A stretch of 15,119 nucleotides of DNA from Rickettsiales bacterium (GCA_023301245.1 JALZUV010000033.1:1-15119), one strand, 5' to 3'. Positions 1 to 6,122 are shown, counted from the stretch's first letter. Numbers and translations are program-made. Notes: generated from the letters alone by a model not told the origin.

Positions 1-1647
1 AGCTTTGGCGATGCCTCGCTCAACCATTCCACCTCGCAAGGCGCTATCAATACCGCCAGCTGGACGGCATTTCGCAAAATTCATTTACCCCTTCTATTTG
101 TATGCGAAGATAATGGCATTGGTATTTCAATTCCCACCCCTGAAGGCTGGGTGCAAGCCAGCATGATTCACAAACCGGCCATTAAATATTTTGAATGTAA
201 TGGCCTTGATGCCCTCGACACGCACCGCGTTGCCCGCGAGGCTGAGGCTTATATTCGCAAAACCCGCATGCCCGCATTTTTGCACATGCGTTGCGTTCGC
301 CTATTTGGGCATGCAGGGGCAGATGCTCAACATGTTTATATGAGCGAGCAATCTATAGCTGAGACCGAAGCGCACGATCCGCTGCTCTATTCTGCCCACC
401 TGCTAATAGAACATTGCGGCATGAATGCCGATGACGTGCTGAAGCTCTATACCGATACAGAAGCAAATGTTGCGGCCAAGGCCGAAGAGGCCATTAAAAC
501 GCCGAAGCTAGAAACTGCACAGCAAGTAATGGCGAGCATTATTCCGCCCAAACGCAAACGCGAGCTAACCAAACCCACCCAAGCTGCCCGCGAAGCGTTA
601 TTTAAATCGGACAAAAACCGTATCAATAAGCCGCAGAACATGGCGCGCCTTATCAATTGGACGTTGGCCGATGCCATGCTGGAAGATGAAAGCGTCATGC
701 TAATGGGCGAAGATGTCGGCAAAAAAGGAGGCGTTTATTCGGTCACCTCTAAGCTACATGGCCAATTTGGCGCGCATCGCGTGATTGATACACTGCTTGA
801 TGAGCAATCTATTCTGGGTCTTGCCATTGGTATGGGGCAAAATGGATTACTGCCTATACCTGAAATTCAATTTCTCGCTTATTTGCATAATGCGGAAGAT
901 CAATTGCGCGGTGAAGCCGCCACCCTGCCTTTCTTTTCCGAAGGGCAATATACCAACCCTATGGTGGTGCGTATTGCTGGCCTTGCTTACCAAAAAGGTT
1001 TTGGCGGCCACTTTCATAACGATAATAGCTTTGCCGTGCTACGCGATATTCCGGGCATTATTGTCGCCTGCCCTAGCAATGGTGCCGACGCTGTGCAAAT
1101 GCTACGCGAATGCATAAGATTAGCGCGTGAAGAGCAACGGGTCGTCATCTTCCTAGAACCCATCGCCCTTTACATGACCCGCGATCTGCACAGCGATAAA
1201 GACGATGGCTGGAGCCACTCTTACGACACTGCCGCCGCGGCCAAACCTATAAAATTAGGCCAAGTTGGCGTGCATGGAAAAGGCAAAGACCTCGCGATTG
1301 TCACTTATGGCAATGGCACTTACTTATCGGTTCAAGCACAGAAAAAGCTTAAAGACGAACATAAGATAGATGCACGCGTGATAGATTTACGTTGGCTGAC
1401 TCCGCTAGATGAAAAAGAAGTTTTAAATGCCATTAAAGGCTGCAAAAACATACTAATTGTTGATGAATGCAGGGCGACGGGCAGCCTAAGCGAACAACTC
1501 TCAACTTTATTTGCAGAAAAATTACCCCCTGAAATAGCGGTAAAACGCCTAACGGCTGAAGATTGCTTTATACCACTCGGAAAGGCGGCCACCGCCACAT
1601 TGCCGAGCAAAGAGAGCATCGAAAACTCCTCTTTAAGTATGTTTTAA
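1..1647 (+). CDS. Fused alpha/beta 2-oxoacid dehydrogenase E1 component, 5' end missing
   Basis: This is the thiamine-diphosphate (TPP) dependent E1 of a 2-oxoacid dehydrogenase complex, which decarboxylates a 2-oxoacid and passes the acyl group to the lipoyl E2. The reading frame is open from base 1 to the TAA at 1645-1647, so the first complete GTG (151) is internal and the gene begins outside the window; 548 codons remain. Fragment residues 3-43 carry the end of the alpha-type TPP site (GDAS near residue 3, CEDNGIGIS at 35-43). Residues about 150-213 form a charged, proline-containing linker. The beta-type half starts near 214, with GEDVG at 236-240 and GGHFHND at 335-341, followed by a transketolase C-terminal domain from about 415. 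Separate alpha and beta proteins are the more common arrangement; one-chain fusions with this motif set are known. The substrate (pyruvate, branched-chain or other) cannot be read from the sequence. No E2 or E3 gene lies downstream. Confidence 0.9.
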   Translation, partial: SFGDASLNHSTSQGAINTASWTAFRKIHLPLLFVCEDNGIGISIPTPEGWVQASMIHKPAIKYFECNGLDALDTHRVAREAEAYIRKTRMPAFLHMRCVRLFGHAGADAQHVYMSEQSIAETEAHDPLLYSAHLLIEHCGMNADDVLKLYTDTEANVAAKAEEAIKTPKLETAQQVMASIIPPKRKRELTKPTQAAREALFKSDKNRINKPQNMARLINWTLADAMLEDESVMLMGEDVGKKGGVYSVTSKLHGQFGAHRVIDTLLDEQSILGLAIGMGQNGLLPIPEIQFLAYLHNAEDQLRGEAATLPFFSEGQYTNPMVVRIAGLAYQKGFGGHFHNDNSFAVLRDIPGIIVACPSNGADAVQMLRECIRLAREEQRVVIFLEPIALYMTRDLHSDKDDGWSHSYDTAAAAKPIKLGQVGVHGKGKDLAIVTYGNGTYLSVQAQKKLKDEHKIDARVIDLRWLTPLDEKEVLNAIKGCKNILIVDECRATGSLSEQLSTLFAEKLPPEIAVKRLTAEDCFIPLGKAATATLPSKESIENSSLSMF

Positions 1648-1677
1648 AATTCATAAATCTCATTATAATACATAAAA

Positions 1678-1707
1678 TTGCTGCTAAAATTAAAGAACCT
1701 TTAAAAA
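1678..1707 (+). promoter_or_regulatory. Weak promoter candidate for the small membrane protein gene
   Basis: TTGCTG (1678-1683) and TAAAAA (1702-1707) are separated by 18 bases in a very AT-rich gap. Each box matches the sigma-70 consensus only partly, and several other TA-rich hexamers lie nearby, so the assignment is tentative. No terminator with a T-run follows the E1 gene, so readthrough from it is also possible. Confidence 0.3.
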
Positions 1708-1725
1708 TTTTCTCCTATATTTAGT

Positions 1726-1742
1726 TTATATTGGAAATATAA
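1726..1742. repeat. AT-only inverted repeat before the small ORF
   Basis: TTATATT (1726-1732) and AATATAA (1736-1742) are perfect inverted copies around GGA. The repeat ends 7 bases before the Shine-Dalgarno sequence of the 62-codon gene. It could be an operator or a weak RNA hairpin, but in a stretch this AT-rich it could also be chance. Confidence 0.35.
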
Positions 1743-1759
1743 TAATTATAGGAGAAAGC

Positions 1760-1948
1760 ATGTATACGATATTAGCAGGACTTATTTCGCTCTTCATCAT
1801 CTGGATATTACTCGCCATATACTGGTTAGCGCCCGAATTATTTATTGCTATATTTACGAATTTTGATGTGAGTGACATGCTTTCTATCACTCTCATAATG
1901 AGCTTAAGCTTGTTCATCGCCAAACGTAATATGGATACTTACCCATAA
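1760..1948 (+). CDS. Small two-helix membrane protein, function unknown
   Basis: I do not recognise this 62-residue protein. Support for a real gene is the strong Shine-Dalgarno sequence AGGAGA at 1750-1755, four bases before the ATG, in a gap otherwise poor in G. The protein is strongly hydrophobic: a first membrane segment at about residues 4-23, which may continue to about 33 through an aromatic patch (YWLAPELFIAIF), a short polar turn (TNFDVSD, 33-39), and a second segment at about 40-54. The tail KRNMDTYP carries the positive charges. By the positive-inside rule both ends probably face the cytoplasm. There are no cysteines and no cleavable signal peptide. It stands alone, 112 nt after the E1 gene and 120 nt before prs, so context does not suggest a job. 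An opposite-strand frame over the same bases has no good start and is not favoured. Confidence 0.6.
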   Translation: MYTILAGLISLFIIWILLAIYWLAPELFIAIFTNFDVSDMLSITLIMSLSLFIAKRNMDTYP

Positions 1949-1978
1949 GTTACGCCCCCTACATAAACGTAATAGCAC

Positions 1979-2007
1979 TTTACAACCCCCTCACTATGGG
2001 CTAAAAG
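1979..2007 (+). promoter_or_regulatory. Candidate sigma-70 promoter of prs-rplY
   Basis: TTTACA (1979-1984, five of six to TTGACA) is followed, after exactly 17 bases, by TAAAAG (2002-2007, four of six to TATAAT). Transcription would begin near 2014, leaving a leader of about 55 nt before prs. The bases after the -10 box (CGCCGC) are GC-rich, as in growth-rate or stringently controlled promoters. The same CTAAAAGC core with the same 17-base spacing occurs before rplK, which strengthens both calls. Confidence 0.5.
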
Positions 2008-2021
2008 CGCCGCTTCATAGT
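1993..2021. repeat. Inverted repeat spanning the prs -10 region
   Basis: ACTATG (1993-1998) and CATAGT (2016-2021) are inverted copies separated by 17 bases, flanking the predicted -10 box and start site. Inside them, AAGC (2005-2008) and GCTT (2012-2015) are also complementary. The position suits an operator; a hairpin at the 5' end of the transcript is less likely because the left arm would lie upstream of the start. Confidence 0.35.
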
Positions 2022-2068
2022 AAAGCGTGTAGGAATTAGCCGACACGATGGTACTGTGAGAGGTAAAT

Positions 2069-3025
2069 ATGAAAATACTCAGCTGCAATAGCAATCTACC
2101 ACTGGCCGAAGCAATGGCCAAATATTTGGGCACTGAACTGACCAAAGTAGATGTTACAAAATTCCCCGATTCCGAAGTATTCGTTGAAATTCATGAGAAT
2201 GTTCGTGGCGAAGATGTGTTTGTTGTCCAATCGACCAGCAACCCCGCCAACCAGAATATCATGGAACTTCTCATTACACTGGATGCACTCAAACGTGCAT
2301 CGGCTCGTCGCGTTACAGCGGTAATTCCTTACTTTGGTTACGCTCGCCAAGATCGCAAACCTGGGCCACGCACTCCCATTTCGGCAAAACTTGTCGCCAA
2401 CATCATCACTTCAGCAGGCGCTGACCGCGTACTAACGCTCGATTTGCACGCAGGTCAAATTCAAGGCTTCTTCGACATTCCCGTTGATCACCTTTATGCA
2501 CGCCCCGCTATCGTACATGATATTAAAGAAAAATATGGCGATAAGCCGCTTACTGTCGTTTCACCTGATGTAGGCGGTGTAGTGCGTGCGCGCTCACTCG
2601 CGAGTCGCATCAACGCTGACCTCGCCATTATCGACAAGCGCCGCGAACGCGCAAGCGTCTCCGAAGTCATGAACGTAATTGGCGATGTTGATGGCCGCCA
2701 TTGCATTTTATTCGATGATATCGTCGATACCGCAGGCACGCTTTGCAACGGTGTAGATGCATTGATGGAAAAAGGCGCAACAGGCGTTTCGGCTTACATC
2801 GCCCACGGCGTACTTTCAGGCCCTGCCGTTGAGCGTATCGAGAAATCACAAATGGATGAATTGGTTATTACCGACTCTATCCGCCAACCAGACTCAGTCA
2901 TTAATCATAAGAAAATTAGAACCGTGAGCATCGCGCCGCTATTGGCCGAAGCAATTTATCGCATCAGCGAAGAGGATTCTGTTTCCTCACTCTTTGATGA
3001 ACTACCCGCGGCAAGATATAAATAA
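2069..3025 (+). CDS. prs: Ribose-phosphate pyrophosphokinase (PRPP synthetase)
   Basis: Prs transfers pyrophosphate from ATP to ribose 5-phosphate to make PRPP in the cytoplasm, the precursor of purines, pyrimidines, histidine, tryptophan and NAD. The 318 residues match the usual class I length. Visible signatures in order: FPDSE at 32-36; YFGYARQDRK at 88-97; the metal and ATP site DLHAGQIQGFF at 125-135; the catalytic flexible loop with KRRE at 190-193; and the PRPP-binding loop DDIVDTAGT at 216-224. All expected catalytic residues are present. The ATG is supported by GAGAGG at 2058-2063, five bases upstream, and by the N-terminus MKILSCNSN, which aligns with the family start. rplY follows after 34 nt, an order common in Alphaproteobacteria. 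Expression is probably driven by the promoter at 1979-2007. Confidence 0.97.
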   Translation: MKILSCNSNLPLAEAMAKYLGTELTKVDVTKFPDSEVFVEIHENVRGEDVFVVQSTSNPANQNIMELLITLDALKRASARRVTAVIPYFGYARQDRKPGPRTPISAKLVANIITSAGADRVLTLDLHAGQIQGFFDIPVDHLYARPAIVHDIKEKYGDKPLTVVSPDVGGVVRARSLASRINADLAIIDKRRERASVSEVMNVIGDVDGRHCILFDDIVDTAGTLCNGVDALMEKGATGVSAYIAHGVLSGPAVERIEKSQMDELVITDSIRQPDSVINHKKIRTVSIAPLLAEAIYRISEEDSVSSLFDELPAARYK

Positions 3026-3059
3026 CCTATAAAACTATTACCAAAATCGGAGAACTATC

Positions 3060-3728
3060 ATGAAATCAGTTTATAAATTTGAAGTAGAAGAACGTGCCAA
3101 ACTAGGTCGCGGTGCTGCACGCGAATTACGCCGCTCGGGTCGCATTCCTGCGGTCCTTTACAGCAACAAAGTAAAGCCTGTTAGCTTTTCACTAGCTGAA
3201 AATGAATTTGTTCGTCACTACCATAAAGGTGGTTTCCGCAGTAAATTGGTCGAGCTAAATGTAGGTAAAGAAACCTACTTCGCACTTGCTCGTGAAATTC
3301 AAGCCCACCCCGTGAGCGAAAGAGTTGAGCATATTGACTTCCTACAGGTTGACGCAGATTCTGAAATTTCTGTAGCGATTGCCGTTAAAGTTGTCGGTGC
3401 TGAAAAATCTATCGGCGTAAAGCGCGGTGGCTCTATCAACATAGTACGTCACTTTGTACGCCTAATGTGCACACCTGAAGCTATTCCAAGCGCAATTGAG
3501 ATTGATGTTTCAGAAGCGGGCATCGGTGATTCCATCCACATTAGCGCAGCCAACCTTCCAGAAGGTGTTCGCCCCGCGGTTGATCGCGACTTTACGGTCG
3601 TGACCATTGCAGGTCGTCTCGCTAAGGAAGAAGAAGCTACAACTGAAGTGTCTGCAGCTGATGTTCCTGTTGGTGGTGAAGCGCCAGCAGAAGGCGATGA
3701 CGCTCCTAAAGCTGAAGGCGGCGAATAA
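3060..3728 (+). CDS. rplY: 50S ribosomal protein L25, CTC/TL5 type
   Basis: L25 binds 5S rRNA in the central protuberance of the large subunit; the long CTC/TL5 form is also called a general stress protein. The 222 residues divide into an N-terminal 5S-binding beta-barrel domain (about 1-95, with GRGAARELRRSGRIPAVLY at 16-34 and HPVSERVEHIDFLQV at 83-97), a C-terminal TL5 domain (about 100-187, with GVKRGG near 119-124 and LPEGV at 166-170), and a low-complexity acidic tail rich in Ala, Glu, Gly and Asp. The short form found in E. coli lacks the second domain. CGGAGA at 3048-3053, six bases before the ATG, supports the start. The gene is 34 nt after prs, in the same transcription unit, and is closed by the terminator at 3747-3786. 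Confidence 0.96.
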   Translation: MKSVYKFEVEERAKLGRGAARELRRSGRIPAVLYSNKVKPVSFSLAENEFVRHYHKGGFRSKLVELNVGKETYFALAREIQAHPVSERVEHIDFLQVDADSEISVAIAVKVVGAEKSIGVKRGGSINIVRHFVRLMCTPEAIPSAIEIDVSEAGIGDSIHISAANLPEGVRPAVDRDFTVVTIAGRLAKEEEATTEVSAADVPVGGEAPAEGDDAPKAEGGE

Positions 3729-3746
3729 GTTTGCCCAGCATTTTCC

Positions 3747-3786
3747 AAAAGGGTGTGAAGTGGTTTCGCTTCACACCCTTTTTTTT
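3747..3786 (+). terminator. Strong intrinsic terminator after rplY
   Basis: AAAAGGGTGTGAAG (3747-3760) pairs perfectly with CTTCACACCCTTTT (3769-3782) over 14 bp. The eight-base loop may be tightened by a further T-G and G-C pair. Eight consecutive T residues (3779-3786) follow the GC-rich part of the stem. It ends the prs-rplY unit and separates it from pth. The A-tract at the other foot might give some activity on the minus strand, but no minus-strand gene needs it. Confidence 0.95.
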
Positions 3787-3801
3787 ATTCAAAAAATCAG
3801 A

Positions 3802-3807
3802 TATAAC
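3802..3807 (+). promoter_or_regulatory. Possible -10 box of a leaderless pth promoter
   Basis: TATAAC (five of six to TATAAT) ends seven bases before the A of the pth ATG, so a start at the usual distance would fall on the initiation codon itself. The -35 position (about 3779-3784) is occupied by the terminator T-run and is a poor match, which limits confidence. Confidence 0.35.
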
Positions 3808-3814
3808 CCCTCCC

Positions 3815-4372
3815 ATGAAACTCTATGTAGGACTCGGAAACCCTGGCGCAAAATACGCCAAACATCGGCATAATGCAGGATTTATGGTGCTAGATGCCAT
3901 CGCACTAGATAATCACGCGCCTAAATGGAGCAAGAAGCACCAAGGCGAAATTACTGAAATTACATTAGAGGGTGAAAAAATCCTTCTCCTAAAGCCACAA
4001 ACTTTTATGAACCTCTCTGGCCAATCGGTCAGCACAGCGATGAAATTCTATAAATTAGAGCCTAAAGACGTCACGGTCTTTCACGATGAATTAGACATTC
4101 CAAATGCCAAAGTAAAAATTAAGACAGGTGGCGGCCATGGTGGGCATAATGGATTGCGCGATATTGATGCACATATTGGCAAAGAATATCGCCGAATTCG
4201 TATCGGTATTGACCACCCAGGGCATAAAGATGCGGTTAGCGGCTATGTTTTACACGATTTTGGCAAAGCACAGCGCGAAGATATTGACAGACTATTCAAC
4301 CAGTTAATCCGCCACCTTGACCTCCTAATAAGTGGCCAAGATACCAAGCTTTTAAACGAACTAGCAAAATAA
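3815..4372 (+). CDS. pth: Peptidyl-tRNA hydrolase
   Basis: Pth cleaves the ester bond of peptidyl-tRNA released from stalled ribosomes, freeing the tRNA for reuse in the cytoplasm. The protein has 185 residues, close to the usual length. Key features: GLGNPG at 6-11; HNAG at 19-22 with catalytic His19; FMNLSG at 64-69 with Asn66; HDELDIP at 90-96 with Asp91; GGGHGGHNGLRDI at 105-117 with Asn112. The whole active site of the bacterial Pth fold is intact. The ATG at 3815 is chosen because the family begins at MKLYVGLGNPG; the 28 in-frame codons upstream run through the terminator. No Shine-Dalgarno sequence precedes it (the eight bases before are CCCCTCCC with one upstream C), which is unusual here since most genes in the window have one. 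Alphaproteobacterial pth often follows rplY, as here, but is usually followed by ychF rather than rplK. Confidence 0.95.
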   Translation: MKLYVGLGNPGAKYAKHRHNAGFMVLDAIALDNHAPKWSKKHQGEITEITLEGEKILLLKPQTFMNLSGQSVSTAMKFYKLEPKDVTVFHDELDIPNAKVKIKTGGGHGGHNGLRDIDAHIGKEYRRIRIGIDHPGHKDAVSGYVLHDFGKAQREDIDRLFNQLIRHLDLLISGQDTKLLNELAK

Positions 4373-4396
4373 CCTCAAATTGTTGCAAAAAAGGGG

Positions 4397-4425
4397 TTGC
4401 ATACTGCCTAAGTTTGGCCTAAAAG
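4397..4425 (+). promoter_or_regulatory. Candidate promoter of the rplK-rpoC operon
   Basis: TTGCAT (4397-4402), a 17-base spacer and TAAAAG (4420-4425) form a plausible sigma-70 promoter, with an A-tract (4387-4392) upstream that could act as an UP-like element. The predicted start is near 4432, leaving a leader of about 27 nt. The downstream bases CCTAGC resemble a GC-rich discriminator. The -10 and spacing match the prs promoter candidate. No terminator separates pth from rplK, so some readthrough is possible. Confidence 0.55.
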
Positions 4426-4433
4426 CCTAGCTC

Positions 4434-4444
4434 CCCCACTGGGG
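4434..4444 (+). other. Short GC hairpin at the predicted 5' end of the rplK mRNA
   Basis: CCCC (4434-4437) and GGGG (4441-4444) pair around ACT, just before the rplK Shine-Dalgarno sequence AAAGGG (4446-4451). It would sit almost at the 5' end of the transcript and could affect stability or translation. It is too small to be identified as any named leader. Confidence 0.4.
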
Positions 4445-4458
4445 CAAAGGGTAAGATT

Positions 4459-4896
4459 ATGGCTAAAAAGATTATTGGATATATTAAACTAACCATCGCG
4501 GCAGGTAAGGCTAATCCTTCACCGCCAGTTGGTCCGGCATTAGGTCAACAAGGGCTTAATATCATGGAGTTCTGTAAGGCATTTAATGCTCAAACGCAGA
4601 AGTCTGAGCCCGGCACACCGACGCCGGTTGTTATCACCGCTTATGCTGATCGTAGCTTTACGTTCATCACAAAAACACCTCCTGTTTCTTACTTCTTAAA
4701 GAAAGCAGCGAAAGTGAAAAAAGGTGCGAGCGAAACAGGCAAGCAGATTGTTGGTAAAGTGACCATGAAGCAAGTTGAAGAAATTGCTGAAATTAAAATG
4801 GTTGATTTAAACGCAAATGATATCCCCGCAGCATGCCAAATGATTAAAGGTTCGGCTGTATCAATGGGTATCGAAGTAATTGGAGAGGCAGCTTAA
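4459..4896 (+). CDS. rplK: 50S ribosomal protein L11
   Basis: L11 binds 23S rRNA in the GTPase-associated centre at the base of the L7/L12 stalk, and takes part in factor binding and in RelA activation on the ribosome. The 145 residues cover the family length. The N-terminal domain has the proline-rich PSPPVGPALGQQGLNIMEF (20-38); the C-terminal RNA-binding domain includes TPPVSYFLKKAAKVKKGA (73-90) and the end GSAVSMGIEVIG (131-142). The start is supported by AAAGGG at 4446-4451, seven bases upstream, and by the typical MAKK N-terminus. It is the first gene of the operon here; in most bacteria secE and nusG precede it, but pth does so in this window. rplA follows after 2 nt. Confidence 0.98.
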   Translation: MAKKIIGYIKLTIAAGKANPSPPVGPALGQQGLNIMEFCKAFNAQTQKSEPGTPTPVVITAYADRSFTFITKTPPVSYFLKKAAKVKKGASETGKQIVGKVTMKQVEEIAEIKMVDLNANDIPAACQMIKGSAVSMGIEVIGEAA

Positions 4897-4898
4897 TC

Positions 4899-5597
4899 AT
4901 GGCTCTATCGAAAAAACAAAAAACTCAAAGCGAAGCATTTAACGGCGATACTTTATACGCACTAGATGCTGCTGTTAAGCTTGTGCAAGATAATGCGACA
5001 TCAAAGTTTGATGAAACGATTGAACTTGCGGTTAACCTTGGTGTTGACCCTCGTCATTCAGATCAGCAAGTTCGTAAGATGGTTGCTCTACCTAACGGTA
5101 CGGGTAAAACTCTACGCATCGCTGTATTCGCTCGTGATGCGAAAGCTGAAGAAGCTAAAAAAGCAGGCGCTGATGTAGTTGGCGCTGAAGACCTAATGGA
5201 GTCCATGCAAAAAGGTGATCTTAACTATGATCGCGTGATTGCAACGCCTGATATGATGGCGATTGTGGGTCGTGTTGGTAAAATTCTTGGTCCTAAAGGC
5301 CTGATGCCTAACCCTAAATTGGGCACAGTAACGCCTGACGTTACTGGCGCAGTTGCAAAAGCAAAAGCGGGTGAAGTTGAGTGTCGTGTAGAAAAAGCAG
5401 GTATTGTGCACGTTGGTGTCGGTAAAGCCAGCTTTGATGCGAAGAAAATTGCTGAAAATATCGAAGCGGTAATGACAGCCCTACAGGGTGCAAAGCCAAG
5501 CGGTGTTAAAGGTACTTATATGAAACGTGCTTCTATCAGCTCGACCATGGGTCGCGGTGTTAAGCTTGATGTGTCTAACTTCAAGTCAGCAGCATAA
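4899..5597 (+). CDS. rplA: 50S ribosomal protein L1
   Basis: L1 forms the mobile stalk on the E-site side of the 50S subunit and helps release deacylated tRNA. In E. coli it also represses translation of the L11-L1 mRNA. The 232 residues match the family. The signature GRVGKILGPKGLMPNPKLG lies at 124-142, in domain II; the two halves of domain I are about 1-66 and 160-232. GGAGAGG (4882-4888), inside the 3' end of rplK, serves as Shine-Dalgarno sequence at ten bases. The TAA of rplK is only two bases before this ATG, so translational coupling is likely. rplJ follows after just 12 nt. Confidence 0.98.
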   Translation: MALSKKQKTQSEAFNGDTLYALDAAVKLVQDNATSKFDETIELAVNLGVDPRHSDQQVRKMVALPNGTGKTLRIAVFARDAKAEEAKKAGADVVGAEDLMESMQKGDLNYDRVIATPDMMAIVGRVGKILGPKGLMPNPKLGTVTPDVTGAVAKAKAGEVECRVEKAGIVHVGVGKASFDAKKIAENIEAVMTALQGAKPSGVKGTYMKRASISSTMGRGVKLDVSNFKSAA

Positions 5598-5609
5598 GGG
5601 AGATAAACG

Positions 5610-6122
5610 ATGGAACGCGCAAATAAACAAGATTATATCGACGCCCTAAAAAGTGAAGTTTCTAACGCTGCTTCTGTTGTAGTGGTTCACTATAAAGGCT
5701 TGAACGTTGATGAAATTACTGACCTTCGTGCAAAAATGCGTGAAGCTGGTGCTTCTTTTCAAGTTACAAAGAACACGCTCGCAAAGCTTGCGCTAGCAGG
5801 TACAGATTACGAATCAATTTCTGAGCATTTCTCAGGTCCAACTGCGATTGGTTACAGTGATGAATTTCCTGTTGCCCCTGCTAAGGTGCTTGCAAATTTT
5901 GCGAATGAAAATGACAAATTGCAAATTCTTGGCGGCGCTTTTGCGGGTCAAGTATTAGACGTGAATGGTGTGATGGAACTATCCAAACTGCCTTCACTCG
6001 ACGAGTTACGTGCCAAAATTGTTGGTATGTTGAATACACCTGCGACTCGCATCGCTGGTGTGTTACAAGCGCCTGCTGGGCAACTAGCGCGCGTTTGTGG
6101 TGCTTACGGTGCGAAATCGTAG
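5610..6122 (+). CDS. rplJ: 50S ribosomal protein L10
   Basis: L10 anchors the L7/L12 dimers to the GTPase-associated region of 23S rRNA. The 170 residues include the N-terminal RNA-binding domain (about 1-130, with VVVVHYKGLNVDEITDLR at 23-40 and FQVTKNTLAKLA at 50-61) and a C-terminal region with the alanine-rich helix that recruits L7/L12. GGGAG at 5598-5602, seven bases upstream, gives a good ribosome binding site. In many bacteria L10-L7/L12 binds a structured leader before rplJ to repress its own synthesis; here the gap to rplA is 12 nt, so no such leader fits outside coding sequence. rplL begins 38 nt downstream, the usual partner. Confidence 0.97.
   Translation: MERANKQDYIDALKSEVSNAASVVVVHYKGLNVDEITDLRAKMREAGASFQVTKNTLAKLALAGTDYESISEHFSGPTAIGYSDEFPVAPAKVLANFANENDKLQILGGAFAGQVLDVNGVMELSKLPSLDELRAKIVGMLNTPATRIAGVLQAPAGQLARVCGAYGAKS

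Noticed and set aside
151..153. GTG as the start of the E1 gene
   Set aside because: The frame is open to base 1 and the upstream codons encode the conserved TPP motif, so the gene is cut by the window edge.
1738..1743. Perfect TATAAT just before the small ORF as its -10 box
   Set aside because: Transcription would start at or beyond the Shine-Dalgarno sequence, removing it, and there is no -35 box.
1726..1923. 65-codon minus-strand frame over the small membrane protein gene
   Set aside because: It starts at TTG without a ribosome binding site, while the + strand frame has a strong one and a clear membrane pattern.
1958..2033. Large structured RNA leader of prs (CCTACA with TGTAGG as outer stem)
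   Set aside because: The left arm lies upstream of the predicted start site, the stem would need left-side bulges of 14, 11 and 6 bases, and six-base arms are expected by chance.
3731..3814. In-frame extension of pth by 28 codons upstream
   Set aside because: It begins at TTG, runs through the rplY terminator and has no homology to the Pth N-terminus, which starts at MKLYVGLGNPG.
3607..3873. 88-codon + strand frame across the end of rplY and the start of pth
   Set aside because: It is a second frame of two well-supported genes, spans the terminator, and shows no recognisable protein features.
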